A DNA stretch of 64,000 nt from [Bacillus] selenitireducens MLS10 (GCF_000093085.1 NC_014219.1:2596384-2660383); one strand, 5' to 3'; shown: positions 17,681 through 27,138, numbered from the stretch's first letter. The notes: generated by a model not told the origin, from the sequence alone. Made by a program: numbers and translations.

Positions 17681-18847
17681 TCATACAATTTTCGGCTGTT
17701 GCGCCTGATCATGATAAAAATGAACCGCAATATAGAGTGATACAATATCTTCTGTGCGCTTCACCGATTTCCCCGTCAGTTCGGAGATTCGCTTCAATCT
17801 GTAATGCAGCGTGTTGATATGAATATGCAGGGCTTCGGCCGTCGGTTTCAATCTCAGATTATGTTCTATAAATACATCGAGCGTATCCATCAGGTCTTTT
17901 TCGTTCATGATGGAGCCGATCACTTTTTCTATAAGACGTTCTCTCGTCATCGTGCTGATTTCTGCAAGAGCGAGCTCGAGAGACAGTTCTGAATAAAAGA
18001 CGACTTTTTCTGAATGCCCTTTTGCACTGATGGCCCGTTTTGCTTCCTGATAAGAGCGGCGCAGTTCTTCCGGAACGTGAACCACCGTTCCGACACCAGC
18101 CTGGGCCTGAAATTGAAATTGCCGGTCTATTTCCTGTAAGATCTGTTTAAGCTCCCGTTCGATAAGTTTCGCATCTTGAACTGGTTCGTTCATGTCTTTT
18201 ACAACCATAAATCTGCCTGCGCCCCATGGAACCACAAAATCCTGGGGATTCTGTTCAAACGCAAGTCGCAGATAATCCGTGACGGTTTGGTCCGTTGCCC
18301 TTTTGAGTGCACTTCCGTCCTGGTGTGTCAGATGCTTTTCCATGAGATCGATGAGAATGCAGCACTTTGGGCGGTCAAGCCGAATGCCAAGAATTTCCCC
18401 GCGCTCACGAAATTCAAAATCAACATCCTGAATGTTGACCCACTCATAGACGAACGTTTCATAGCCCCTATGTTTAGAGTCGAGAAGTTCGGATGAATAG
18501 GCTTCTTTAATAATGAGTTCAGTCATGCGCTGAATGAGTTGACCGAACTGAATCACTTTTGAAGGCTCTCCGGTGATCCCGATCACACCTACTGCAGATC
18601 CGTCAATCATGATGGGCAGATTCAACCCCGCCTTTACACCTTTTAATTTCGGAACGTCCCGTTTACGGATAATAAAATGTTTACCTGTATCAACAGCGAT
18701 TTTCGCCCCTTCATGAAAGTTGCCGATCCGGTTGCGGTCACTCGCTGCGATGATGGTTCCTGTCTGATCAACAACGATGACTTCTTCACGCACGATCTCC
18801 GTCACTTCATTCACGATCCTTGATGCCACGCCTGTCAGTAATTCCAT
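17681..18847 (-). CDS. CdaR/YsfB-type transcriptional regulator of glycolate/sugar acid use
   Basis: A 388-residue CdaR-family activator. The N-terminal sugar-diacid recognition domain (about residues 5-135; VVDQTGTIIAASDRNRIGNFHEG and VGVIGITGEP) is followed by a GGDEF-like degenerate middle region and a C-terminal PucR-type helix-turn-helix (LRLKPTAEALHIHINTLHYRLKRI). In B. subtilis the homologue YsfB accompanies ysfCD, the glcDF equivalents, so control of glcDF is the likely job. It starts 13 nt inside the end of psd, an odd pairing that probably reflects cotranscription rather than function. Confidence 0.87.
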   Translation of the reverse strand: MELLTGVASRIVNEVTEIVREEVIVVDQTGTIIAASDRNRIGNFHEGAKIAVDTGKHFIIRKRDVPKLKGVKAGLNLPIMIDGSAVGVIGITGEPSKVIQFGQLIQRMTELIIKEAYSSELLDSKHRGYETFVYEWVNIQDVDFEFRERGEILGIRLDRPKCCILIDLMEKHLTHQDGSALKRATDQTVTDYLRLAFEQNPQDFVVPWGAGRFMVVKDMNEPVQDAKLIERELKQILQEIDRQFQFQAQAGVGTVVHVPEELRRSYQEAKRAISAKGHSEKVVFYSELSLELALAEISTMTRERLIEKVIGSIMNEKDLMDTLDVFIEHNLRLKPTAEALHIHINTLHYRLKRISELTGKSVKRTEDIVSLYIAVHFYHDQAQQPKIV

Positions 18848-19644
18848 TCAGTATCCCCCATCTCCTCTGCGAGTTTGTCCCCGGCCTGTATACGGATGTT
18901 CATGCCTTCACCATCAGCAATCCATTGCCATTGATCCGATTCAAACAACAGAATCACAGTAGAACCGAATGAAAAATAACCAAGTTCATCACCTCGTGTT
19001 ACCTCCGAATCAAACCCTGTCAACTGGATGCTGTTCACATTCACCGCACCCACTTTGATCACGGCGCAACCGCCATGATCGGTATCGAGTTCCGTGATCA
19101 GCCTGTAATTCTCCTGCAAAGGGCTGTTCCCGTATGCCAGCCCCCAGTCATTCACGGGATCTGAAGCTTCTCCAAGTGCATAACTGCGTATTCTTGTCCC
19201 TGAAACAGGTGTGTGAATACGGTGATAATTGTGGGGAGCAAGATACAAAACAGCGTAACTGCCATTTCGATACCGTTCAATGACTTCAGGAAGCCTCACA
19301 AGTTTCTTCAGGCTGTATGAATGTCCCTTCACTTTAAATTCAGGCTCACCCTTGTCGTCAAAATGTCCGGCCGCTGTCAATGTGCCATCCACAGGACTGA
19401 GGACTTCATTTGCTTTTCCCTGAAATGAACGTGCCCCATCTTTCAGTTCCCTTGTAAAGACATCATGCAGGGAAATAAATCCGGACAGTTTCTTTTTTGA
19501 TTCATTTGGATTAAATCGGATCAACGCCGCAAAAGGACGAATCAGCGGCCTGCTCCATCGCGAACGTGCAAAGCGCTGCAAATTTGCCGAAAACAGCGGT
19601 GACTGGATCAATGTCAGTCCAGCCCGGTATACCTTATTTTTCAT
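18835..19644 (-). CDS. psd: Phosphatidylserine decarboxylase proenzyme
   Basis: Converts phosphatidylserine to phosphatidylethanolamine at the membrane. The 269-residue proenzyme shows PVDGTLTAAG, the HNYHRIHTPVSG block and the self-cleavage motif FGST near the C-terminus (Ser becomes the pyruvoyl group). The ATG at 19644 follows GGAGG at 10 nt. It is divergent from pssA, which makes its substrate, and overlaps the downstream regulator gene. Confidence 0.94.
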   Translation of the reverse strand: MKNKVYRAGLTLIQSPLFSANLQRFARSRWSRPLIRPFAALIRFNPNESKKKLSGFISLHDVFTRELKDGARSFQGKANEVLSPVDGTLTAAGHFDDKGEPEFKVKGHSYSLKKLVRLPEVIERYRNGSYAVLYLAPHNYHRIHTPVSGTRIRSYALGEASDPVNDWGLAYGNSPLQENYRLITELDTDHGGCAVIKVGAVNVNSIQLTGFDSEVTRGDELGYFSFGSTVILLFESDQWQWIADGEGMNIRIQAGDKLAEEMGDTEWNY

Positions 19645-19772
19645 AAAAAATGAACCTCCAGATAATCTTCGACTAACATTCACAGGTTGTGAGTGCCGTT
19701 GAGTGATAATTATGGTATAATTAACATTTATTAAAGGGATTTCTCAAGATCCCGAAGGGACGTGGTTTAAAG

Positions 19773-20315
19773 ATGATTCTTCTTCAGCATCTTGTTGACA
19801 ATACATTCAGACGATTTCGTTCTCAAACAGCCAATTTACTGACGATTCTCAATCTCGGACTCGGAAGCATGGCGATCCTGTTTGTTTTTCAAAGTCAGTT
19901 CGGCACCGCTGTAGCTCTCATTTGTGCAGCTGCTGTATTTGACCGTTTTGACGGGAAAGTGGCCCGTAAGATGAACATTGAATCAGAAATGGGTAAACAG
20001 CTCGATTCCCTTTGCGATTTGATTTCATTCGGGCTCGCTCCCGCTCTCTTAATCTTTCAGTCCACGCTCGTTGAGTTCGGTGTTGCCGGCTCACTGGCCA
20101 CCGTCATCTTTATTGCATGCGGGGCAATCAGACTCGCACGTTTCAACGTAAGTGAGCAGAGCGGTTATTTCGTCGGGCTTCCAATCACAGGAGCCGGCTG
20201 TATCCTGACCATCACCTATCTCTTACAGGGCGTTATCGAACCGCACATCTTCATGTTTATCATTCTAACACTTTCCGTCCTGATGATCAGTTCATTTCGT
20301 GTCCGAAAAGCATAA
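19773..20315 (+). CDS. pssA: CDP-diacylglycerol-serine O-phosphatidyltransferase
   Basis: Integral membrane enzyme that makes phosphatidylserine from CDP-diacylglycerol and serine. The 180-residue protein carries the CDP-alcohol phosphotransferase motif with its four aspartates, DRFDGKVARKM followed by GKQLDSLCDLISFG. Divergent from psd, so the two successive steps of phosphatidylethanolamine synthesis share one 128-bp intergenic region, which contains TATAAT at 19716-19721 as a possible -10 for pssA. Confidence 0.93.
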   Translation: MILLQHLVDNTFRRFRSQTANLLTILNLGLGSMAILFVFQSQFGTAVALICAAAVFDRFDGKVARKMNIESEMGKQLDSLCDLISFGLAPALLIFQSTLVEFGVAGSLATVIFIACGAIRLARFNVSEQSGYFVGLPITGAGCILTITYLLQGVIEPHIFMFIILTLSVLMISSFRVRKA

Positions 20316-20373
20316 ATCTCCCCCGACTGACTTAAATGTTTGATACGGATCGGCCTACATTTTCACATCAGCC

Positions 20374-20407
20374 AAACACCTGTTACGTGAGTGCCGGGTG
20401 TTTTTCT
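20374..20407 (+). terminator. Terminator of pssA
   Basis: AAACACC pairs with GGGTGTTT around a long loop and is followed by TTTTTC. The loop is large (about 15 nt), so this is a moderately convincing intrinsic terminator; it sits about 60 nt after the pssA stop. Confidence 0.6.
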
Positions 20408-20460
20408 TTCGTCTCACACTTTTATTGATTTCTTAAATTTGCCAAATGGAGGATTCAGAC

Positions 20461-23070
20461 ATGAGAGTAATCCTTTCACACACGAATCTTGATTTTGACG
20501 GATTCGCATCAATGCTCGCTGCACAAAAACTGTTCCCGGATGCCGAGGTTGTTCTCCCATCGAAGCTCTCAGCCGAGGTGGAACATTTTTTTGCGATTTA
20601 CAAAGATACATTTCCGTACACTCGCTCCAACCAGATTCCATGGGATCAGATCACGGAAGTGATTCTCGTTGATACCAACAGCCGGAAACGAACCGGTAAT
20701 TTCCACGAAAAAATTCCTGATCAAGCACAATTCCGGATCTTTGACCATCACCCGGAATCAGCAGACACAGAACAGAGCATTGAATCTCACATCGAACAAA
20801 TCGGCTCGACCATTACACTTCTTTATGAACAGATCAAAGAACGCAACATCCCGCTGTCTCCCTTTGAAGCAACGGTTTTTGCCCTTGGTGTTTATTCAGA
20901 TACCGGATCCTTTACATACAATCATACCACTGCAAGGGATCTTGCAGCAGCCTCCTGTTTCCTCGAGGAAGGCGCGAATTTAAGAGTCGTCGACCAATTC
21001 AGAGAGCCGCCTTTAAAAGAAGACCAGCAGCTCCTGTTTCAGACCCTCCTGGACCGGGTCGTAACAGAAACTGTGGACGGTCTCGTGATCTGCATCACCT
21101 CGCATTCCCAGTCAGGATATACCGGCCACCTTGCAACGGTGACATCCAAACTGCTGCAGGTAACAGGTGCAGATGCCGTCATTGCTATTGTTGAAATGGG
21201 AAATAAAACGTTCATCACAACGCGCGCGCAATCCGAGCGTATTGATTTACTCCCACTCGTCAAGATCTACCATGGTGGCGGTCACCACCAGGCAGCCTCG
21301 GCCAATGTCAATCAGACACCGGCTGAAACCGTGTTCGACAAAATCATCGAAAAGCTTGATATGATCACACTGCCTGCACTCACTGCCAAAGACATGATGT
21401 CTTCCCCGGTCAGGGTCATTGCGCCGGATACATCCATTGAAACTGCATCAAAAATGCTTTATCGCTACGGTCATACCGGCTTTCCTGTTGTTGAGGACGA
21501 CTGCATTACCGGGATCATCTCAAGACGTGATGTGGACAAAGCCCTTCATCACAAACTCGGACATGCCCCGGTAAAAGGCTATATGAGCCGAAACCCGATT
21601 ACCATACAGCCGGATACCACTATCGAAGAAATTCGCGAGCTGATGATTGAAGATCAGATTGGAAGGCTTCCTGTGATGAATGGAACTGAAGTTGCAGGGA
21701 TAGTCTCGAGATCTGATGTGATCCGAGCCATGCACGGTAAACAGAGCCTTAATTTCACTTCGCTTACCGGGGCATCAGTGCCCATGAAACGGCAATTGAC
21801 AGAAACCATGAAAAAGCAGCTGCATCCAGATCTCTTTTCAATCCTCAGCCTGATCGGCAAAACGGCAGATCATTTGAACATGTCCGCCTATTTAATCGGA
21901 GGCATGGTGCGCGACCTTTTATTACAGCATGCCAATGAAGATATGGATATCGTCGTGGAGGGCGACGGGATTGTTCTCGCAGAAGAGCTGAAAGCTTCCT
22001 ACGGTGGACAAATCAGGACGCATGCCGAATTCCGAACGGCTACCTGGAAGCATCCGGCCGGTTACAAAATCGATCTGACCAGTGCGAGAACTGAATACTA
22101 CGATTTTCCCGCAGCCCTCCCAAAAGTTGAACTGTCCACGATCAAAGAAGATTTATTCAGAAGAGATTTCACCATCAATGCCATGGGAATCTGTATCAGC
22201 GGCAAAGAATTCGGGGACCTGCTTGATTACTTTCACGGGTTTGAAGACCTGAACAAAGGCCGTATCCGCACTCTGTATAACCTCAGCTTCGTTGAGGACC
22301 CCACACGGATCCTCAGGGCTGTCCGTTTTGAGAACCGCTTCGGCTTTCAAATGGATGATCAGACAGAAGATCTTGCCATTCAGTCCGCCAACAATCTCCT
22401 GTCTGTTTCCAAGTCAAGGCAATCCAGCGAACTGTCACGCATGTTTTATGAAGAAGATCCCCTTCAATCATTTAAACGGCTTAAACAGTTGACCATCACG
22501 TCCTATATACTGAGCAGCAAGGTCCAGGAAGATCAGGTGGAAAATCGCATCCGGACTTTTCACCACTTCCGTTCTGCCTGTGCCCCTGAGCAATCTGACT
22601 TCAGTCCGGCGTCCTGGATCGGATACATCGCCATGTTTTATTACGAAGTTGAAAAGGAATTTCATCAGCTTTTGGGCTATGCGGAACGGAAACAGGAGCG
22701 GAAACTGCTTCATGATATCCGTGCGGTCATACCGCTGATTCACCGGATCCGCTCAGGCTCCTCACTATCGGATATCCACCGCCTTCTTGTTCACTTCAAC
22801 GATGAGGCTATAGCCGCGGGTGCTGCACACTGCCTGACGGACGCGTCGGATCTCTTACTCGACTACATGCTCAAACGACAGACGCTCACCTTTTCGCTGT
22901 CCGGTCAAGATTTGATCAATGCAGGCTACACCCCATCGCCTGCCTTCAAAGAAATGCTTTTTGAGGCAGAGCTCTATCAGCTCGAACATCCGGAATATGA
23001 CCGCGAGGCCCTGCTTCACTATATCGAAGACAAATATCCGGCCTCGACGAAAAAAAGGAGGACACGCTAA
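20461..23070 (+). CDS. DHH/CBS/tRNA nucleotidyltransferase fusion protein
   Basis: An 869-residue multidomain protein. Residues 1-310 form a DHH-DHHA1 phosphoesterase-like unit (HTNLDFDGFAS, VDTNSR, FDHHPES and the YHGGGHHQAAS glycine motif). Two CBS domains follow (about 315-440), then a class II poly(A) polymerase/CCA-enzyme head (IGGMVRDLLLQ and EDMDIVVEGDG) with the usual helical RNA-binding body. This is the architecture of A-adding tRNA nucleotidyltransferases such as the Aquifex enzyme, so it may add only the terminal A, with a separate CC-adding enzyme elsewhere. Start at 20461 has GGAGG 8 nt upstream. Stop overlaps the next start (TAATG). Confidence 0.88.
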   Translation: MRVILSHTNLDFDGFASMLAAQKLFPDAEVVLPSKLSAEVEHFFAIYKDTFPYTRSNQIPWDQITEVILVDTNSRKRTGNFHEKIPDQAQFRIFDHHPESADTEQSIESHIEQIGSTITLLYEQIKERNIPLSPFEATVFALGVYSDTGSFTYNHTTARDLAAASCFLEEGANLRVVDQFREPPLKEDQQLLFQTLLDRVVTETVDGLVICITSHSQSGYTGHLATVTSKLLQVTGADAVIAIVEMGNKTFITTRAQSERIDLLPLVKIYHGGGHHQAASANVNQTPAETVFDKIIEKLDMITLPALTAKDMMSSPVRVIAPDTSIETASKMLYRYGHTGFPVVEDDCITGIISRRDVDKALHHKLGHAPVKGYMSRNPITIQPDTTIEEIRELMIEDQIGRLPVMNGTEVAGIVSRSDVIRAMHGKQSLNFTSLTGASVPMKRQLTETMKKQLHPDLFSILSLIGKTADHLNMSAYLIGGMVRDLLLQHANEDMDIVVEGDGIVLAEELKASYGGQIRTHAEFRTATWKHPAGYKIDLTSARTEYYDFPAALPKVELSTIKEDLFRRDFTINAMGICISGKEFGDLLDYFHGFEDLNKGRIRTLYNLSFVEDPTRILRAVRFENRFGFQMDDQTEDLAIQSANNLLSVSKSRQSSELSRMFYEEDPLQSFKRLKQLTITSYILSSKVQEDQVENRIRTFHHFRSACAPEQSDFSPASWIGYIAMFYYEVEKEFHQLLGYAERKQERKLLHDIRAVIPLIHRIRSGSSLSDIHRLLVHFNDEAIAAGAAHCLTDASDLLLDYMLKRQTLTFSLSGQDLINAGYTPSPAFKEMLFEAELYQLEHPEYDREALLHYIEDKYPASTKKRRTR

Positions 23071-23615
23071 TGACTGATAAACGAGTGGTTGCAAAACAAG
23101 CCCCCCGATTCGATATGGAAGCCCTCATGCCTGACGGCTCATTCGGGCGCATCAGCCTCGAAATGATCATGAAAAAAGACAAATGGACCGTCCTGTTCTT
23201 TTATCCGATGGACTTCTCCACCGTCTGTCCGACGGAAATCATCGCCTTCAGTGATCATTACGACGCCTTCAGGCAGCTTGACGCTGAGATCATCGGTGTC
23301 TCAACGGATACCATCCACTCCCACCGGGTTTGGACGGAAATGGATCGGGATCAAAAAGGAATTGGTTCTGTGAACTACCCCCTTGCTGCAGATCCAAGTC
23401 ACAGCGTCAGTCGCGATTACGGTGTCCTGATTGAGGAAGATGGGATTGCACTTCGGGGACTGTTCATCATCAGCCCTGAAGGGGAACTCGTCTATGCCCA
23501 GGTCAATCATCATAACATTGGCCGAAACGTGTCCCATACTCTTCATACTCTGCAAGCCTTGCAAACGGAAGGTTTTTGCCCCGCCGACTGGGAACCCGGT
23601 ACGAAAACTCTTTAA
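23070..23615 (+). CDS. Peroxiredoxin, typical 2-Cys (AhpC/Prx1 type)
   Basis: Thiol peroxidase of 181 residues that reduces H2O2 and organic hydroperoxides. The peroxidatic Cys is C53 in PMDFSTVCPTE and the resolving Cys is C170 in EGFCPADWEPG. It has no AhpF neighbour; instead it is coupled by TAATG overlap to the nucleotidyltransferase gene and followed 17 nt later by a thioredoxin-like gene that could recycle it. Confidence 0.92.
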   Translation: MTDKRVVAKQAPRFDMEALMPDGSFGRISLEMIMKKDKWTVLFFYPMDFSTVCPTEIIAFSDHYDAFRQLDAEIIGVSTDTIHSHRVWTEMDRDQKGIGSVNYPLAADPSHSVSRDYGVLIEEDGIALRGLFIISPEGELVYAQVNHHNIGRNVSHTLHTLQALQTEGFCPADWEPGTKTL

Positions 23616-23632
23616 ATCAGGAGGTTTTAGAT

Positions 23633-24073
23633 GTGAAACTGCATACACCACTGCCCGATTTTCCAGAAGACCTGATCTGGTTGAACGCCCCGGATAACGT
23701 AACATCAGCTTCACCTTTGAATCGTCCTGTCCTGATCCACTTCTGGTCTGTCAGCTGCACACTTTGCAAAAAAGATTATCCTGAATTGAATAAGCTTCGC
23801 GAGGACTTTCACGATCAGCTGTCCATGATCGCTGTTCACATGCCAAGACAGGATATTGACTACGACATGGATGAAATCAGATCAGCCATTCATCAGCATG
23901 GCATCACGCAGCCCTGCGTAATCGACAGGGAGCGGGTCTTAACGGACATCTTTGAAAATCGCTACGTACCGGCCTATTACCTCTTTGACGCATCCGGCAA
24001 ACTCAGACACTATCAGGCCGGAGGACGTGCCACAGGGATGCTCAGACGCCGAATCATGAGGATCACAGATTAA
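23633..24073 (+). CDS. Thioredoxin-like (TlpA/ResA-type) protein without signal peptide
   Basis: A 146-residue thioredoxin-fold protein with the redox motif CTLC (C42, C45) after the strand PVLIHFWSVS, and a cis-Pro-like loop YVPAYYLFD. It lacks a membrane anchor, so it is probably cytoplasmic. GTG at 23633 is preceded by AGGAGG with 8-nt spacing; an earlier in-frame ATG lies inside the peroxiredoxin gene and has no ribosome site. Position suggests it is the electron donor of the upstream peroxiredoxin (inference). Confidence 0.82.
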   Translation: MKLHTPLPDFPEDLIWLNAPDNVTSASPLNRPVLIHFWSVSCTLCKKDYPELNKLREDFHDQLSMIAVHMPRQDIDYDMDEIRSAIHQHGITQPCVIDRERVLTDIFENRYVPAYYLFDASGKLRHYQAGGRATGMLRRRIMRITD

Positions 24074-24158
24074 TTGGATATCTCTTTTGCTGTATGCGAA
24101 TTCATGATACAATACACAGAGAGGTCAGACATCTTAACCATTTGAAAGGATGATAAAC

Positions 24159-24866
24159 ATGAGCGTACACATTGGTGCAAACAAAGGCGATGTGGCAGAA
24201 TCGATTCTGCTGCCAGGGGATCCGTTACGGGCGAAATACATCGCAGACAATTTTCTTGAGGACGTTACACAGTACAACGAAGTAAGGGGTATGTACGGCT
24301 TTACCGGAACATATAAAGGAAAGCGTGTATCGGTTCAGGGAACCGGAATGGGGGTTCCTTCCATTTCGATCTATGTCCATGAGCTGATCAATGAATACGG
24401 CGTAAAAAACCTGATTCGTGTCGGTACATGCGGTGCGATTCAAAAAGATGTGAAAGTTCGTGATGTCATCATTGCAATGAGCGCTTCCTCAAACAGCGGG
24501 GTCAATCAGCACCTCTTTAACGGCATTGATTTCGCACCTACTGCAGATTTCGGTCTCCTAAAGAAGGCTTATGACGGTGCTGTTGCCAAGGATATGAACG
24601 TCAAGGTGGGCAATGTCTTTACGAGTGATATCTTCTACAACGAAGATGAGACACTGATTCCAAACCTCGCAAAGCATCAGGTGCTCGCTGTGGAAATGGA
24701 GTCTTCCGCACTGTATACGATTGCCGCTAAATTCGGTGTTCATGCCCTGTCTGTACTGACCGTCAGTGATCATATTCTGACGGGAGAAGAAACGACTTCA
24801 CAGGAACGTCAGGAAACATTTAACGACATGATTTACGTAGCTCTTGATGCAGCGATTGCAGAATAA
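24159..24866 (+). CDS. deoD: Purine-nucleoside phosphorylase DeoD
   Basis: Hexameric-type purine nucleoside phosphorylase of 235 residues in the purine salvage pathway. Motifs: [14 protein letters not shown] (phosphate loop), [25 protein letters not shown] and the substrate-binding [10 protein letters not shown], with the catalytic Asp in [10 protein letters not shown]. The ATG at 24159 follows AAAGGA by 8 nt; an ATG nine bases earlier overlaps that site. A TACAAT block about 50 nt upstream is a possible -10. Confidence 0.95.
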   Translation: MSVHIGANKGDVAESILLPGDPLRAKYIADNFLEDVTQYNEVRGMYGFTGTYKGKRVSVQGTGMGVPSISIYVHELINEYGVKNLIRVGTCGAIQKDVKVRDVIIAMSASSNSGVNQHLFNGIDFAPTADFGLLKKAYDGAVAKDMNVKVGNVFTSDIFYNEDETLIPNLAKHQVLAVEMESSALYTIAAKFGVHALSVLTVSDHILTGEETTSQERQETFNDMIYVALDAAIAE

Positions 24867-24876
24867 AGAGAAAATC

Positions 24877-24916
24877 AAAAGGCCGTCACGTGATCTCCGC
24901 GTGACGGCCTTTTTTT
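24877..24916 (+). terminator. Terminator between deoD and lplA
   Basis: AAAAGGCCGTCACG pairs with CGTGACGGCCTTTT around a 9-nt loop and is followed by a T-run. The A/T symmetry lets it serve both convergent genes. Confidence 0.92.
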
Positions 24917-24927
24917 CATGAGATTAA

Positions 24928-25914
24928 TCAATAGATCAATTCAATAAAATCTTCTCTTGAGATCCTGCCAAAATAATGAGTCATATCAAGATCAGTCAGG
25001 GCTTCATGAATCGCCTCTTTCGTATAACGCACACCTGTAAGCATCTTCTCCACATCCGTCACTTCCCCTACACCGAAAAAGTCGCCGAATATTTTTACCT
25101 CGGTTATGACGTTCCCTTTTACGTTCATGCGAACATCAAGCAGACCCGCATCAAATTTCTTCGAACGGTGCACATCAAATTTCGGATTCTTTCCATAGTT
25201 CCAATCCCAGTTCCGGTAGCGTTCATCCGCAATTTCATAGACACCTTTCCAGTCTTCCTCCGTCAACCTGTATGTCTCCACATCACCTTCTGCGAACACA
25301 AATGACAGGATTTCCTGTTTTAATTCATCGACAGTTAACGGCTGATCGAGGAACTCATTGATGTTCGCAACCCGACTGCGAATGGATTTAATGCCCTTTG
25401 AACGGATCTTTTCATCACTCACATTGAGTGCCATAACGACCTGTTCTATATCCGAATCAAGAAGCAGCGTCCCATGACTGAACATGCGGCCTTTAGTCGT
25501 ATATTGCGCATTTCCTGATATTTTACGTTCACCCACATGGATATCATTCCGTCCGCTTAATTTCGCTTCAACACCCAGTTTATTCAGTGTATCTATGACC
25601 GGTTGTGTGAATTTTTGGAAGTTTGAAAAGCTGTCTCCATCGTCACGTGTAATGAAACTGAAGTTCAGATTACCGTGATCCTGATACACTGCCCCTCCCC
25701 CTGAAAGCCGGCGCACGACGTGAACATCGTGTTCATCCACGTAATTCTTGTTGATTTCTTCTGCAGTGTTTTGATTTTTTCCTACAATGATGCAAGGTTC
25801 ATTTACATAGAAGAGCAAATACGTGTCATCGATCGGCAGATGCCTCAATGCATATTCCTCAATAGCGAGATTGATCCTTGGGTCATGATTGTTTTCATTA
25901 TCAATAAACTTCAT
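24928..25914 (-). CDS. lplJ: Lipoate-protein ligase
   Basis: A 328-residue LplA/LplJ-type ligase that attaches free lipoate to lipoyl domains. Conserved blocks: VGKNQNTAEEIN (about residues 44-55), VRRLSGGGAVYQDHGNLNFSF (the RRxSGGGAVYHD lipoate-binding loop, here with Gln in place of His) and GRNDI...KISGNAQ with the catalytic Lys. The C-terminal domain is present. Start at 25914 follows GGAGG; a 10-residue extension of the open frame covers that site. Gene name by similarity to B. subtilis. Confidence 0.92.
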   Translation of the reverse strand: MKFIDNENNHDPRINLAIEEYALRHLPIDDTYLLFYVNEPCIIVGKNQNTAEEINKNYVDEHDVHVVRRLSGGGAVYQDHGNLNFSFITRDDGDSFSNFQKFTQPVIDTLNKLGVEAKLSGRNDIHVGERKISGNAQYTTKGRMFSHGTLLLDSDIEQVVMALNVSDEKIRSKGIKSIRSRVANINEFLDQPLTVDELKQEILSFVFAEGDVETYRLTEEDWKGVYEIADERYRNWDWNYGKNPKFDVHRSKKFDAGLLDVRMNVKGNVITEVKIFGDFFGVGEVTDVEKMLTGVRYTKEAIHEALTDLDMTHYFGRISREDFIELIY

Positions 25915-26054
25915 CTCAGTTCCTCCTCGTTTCTTCGTCAGCACTCAACCAACGTTGAATGTATATGTGATGTTTTTGAAACTGTAGTTATCTTACCATA
26001 CAAGTGAAATCCGATTAAAGGGAAGCGCAATCTCTGAACAGATCCGCTTATCTG

Positions 26055-26063
26055 TGTTATAAT
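26055..26063 (+). promoter_or_regulatory. Extended -10 element upstream of the aldo/keto reductase
   Basis: TGTTATAAT fits the extended -10 consensus TGNTATAAT, 39 nt before the start codon of the reductase. No clear -35 is visible, as is common with extended -10 promoters. Confidence 0.55.
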
Positions 26064-26101
26064 GACTTCGCTTTCACCATATTTAGAAGGAGGAATACAT
26101 A

Positions 26102-26926
26102 ATGATTGAAGTGAGAATGAACAATGGTCTTAAAATCCCGCAAGTCGGTTTCGGCGTCTGGCAGGTAGAAGATGAGGAAGCGACACCGGCGGTTCTCCAT
26201 GCTTTAAAAGCAGGCTACCGTCATATTGATACGGCCATGATCTATAAAAACGAAGCAGGAGTGGGACGGGCCATTAAAGAGTCCGGTATTCCAAGAGAAG
26301 AACTCTTCATTACAACCAAGGTTTGGAACGCAGACCAGGGCTATGATCAAACGCTGAAAGCCCTTGAGGACAGCCTTGAGAGACTCGGCCTCGACTACGT
26401 GGACATGTACCTGATTCATTGGCCAACGCCTGAATTTGATGATTATGTTGATACGTATAAGGCGCTCGAGAAGCTCTATCACGACCGCAAAACGAAAGCC
26501 ATCGGGGTATGCAACTTCGATATCGATCACCTTGAGCGCCTCAAACAAGAGTGCACCGTCCGTCCTGCTGTCAATCAGGTGGAATGCCATCCGTTCTTGC
26601 AACAAAATGAACTGAAGGCCTACCTCGATCAGGAAGACATTTTTCTTGAAGCCTGGAGTCCGCTTATGCAGGGCGGGGATGTGCTGAACCACGAAACGGT
26701 TCTGGCTATTGCAGAGGCTCATGGCAAAACGGCAGCACAGGTCATCATCCGCTGGCACATGCAACGCGGCCATATTGTGATTCCAAAATCCGTCACACCG
26801 CACCGAATTGAAGAGAACTTCGATGTATTTGACTTTACGCTCACTGATGAAGAGATGAAGAAGTTCGCTTCACTGGATAAAGGAGAACGAAAAGGACCTG
26901 AACCAAAAGATATGAACGTTCGCTAA
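26102..26926 (+). CDS. Aldo/keto reductase
   Basis: NADPH-dependent oxidoreductase of 274 residues with a TIM-barrel fold. The catalytic tetrad is visible: Asp in HIDTAMIYKNE (with Tyr four residues later), Lys in ITTKVWN and His in MYLIHWPTP. The cofactor-binding C-terminus reads IPKSVTPHRIEENFDVFDF. Close in type to B. subtilis YvgN/YtbE, which reduce methylglyoxal and other small carbonyls. The start has AGGAGGAA 6 nt upstream. Stands alone between two terminators. Confidence 0.93.
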   Translation: MIEVRMNNGLKIPQVGFGVWQVEDEEATPAVLHALKAGYRHIDTAMIYKNEAGVGRAIKESGIPREELFITTKVWNADQGYDQTLKALEDSLERLGLDYVDMYLIHWPTPEFDDYVDTYKALEKLYHDRKTKAIGVCNFDIDHLERLKQECTVRPAVNQVECHPFLQQNELKAYLDQEDIFLEAWSPLMQGGDVLNHETVLAIAEAHGKTAAQVIIRWHMQRGHIVIPKSVTPHRIEENFDVFDFTLTDEEMKKFASLDKGERKGPEPKDMNVR

Positions 26927-27013
26927 AGGAAAACCGGGCTTGTCGTCAAGCTTTAGTTGCACATATACGATAATCTTTTCACGGAGTTAAACAATCCTTC
27001 GGCATAAACCAAA

Positions 27014-27057
27014 AAATGGCCCCTTGCGTCACATTCATCTGTGATTCAGGGGCCATT
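27014..27057. terminator. Bidirectional terminator between the reductase and dapF
   Basis: AAATGGCCCCT pairs with AGGGGCCATT, with a second inner stem (TCACA with TGTGA). A-rich sequence on the left and ATTATTATT on the right suit termination from both sides. Confidence 0.8.
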
Positions 27058-27138
27058 ATTATTGAGTCAAAATCGGCTGCAGGAAAACGCGTGTGAAGGA
27101 TCACCTTTAAACAATGAAGTAAAAATCCCCTGAAATAC

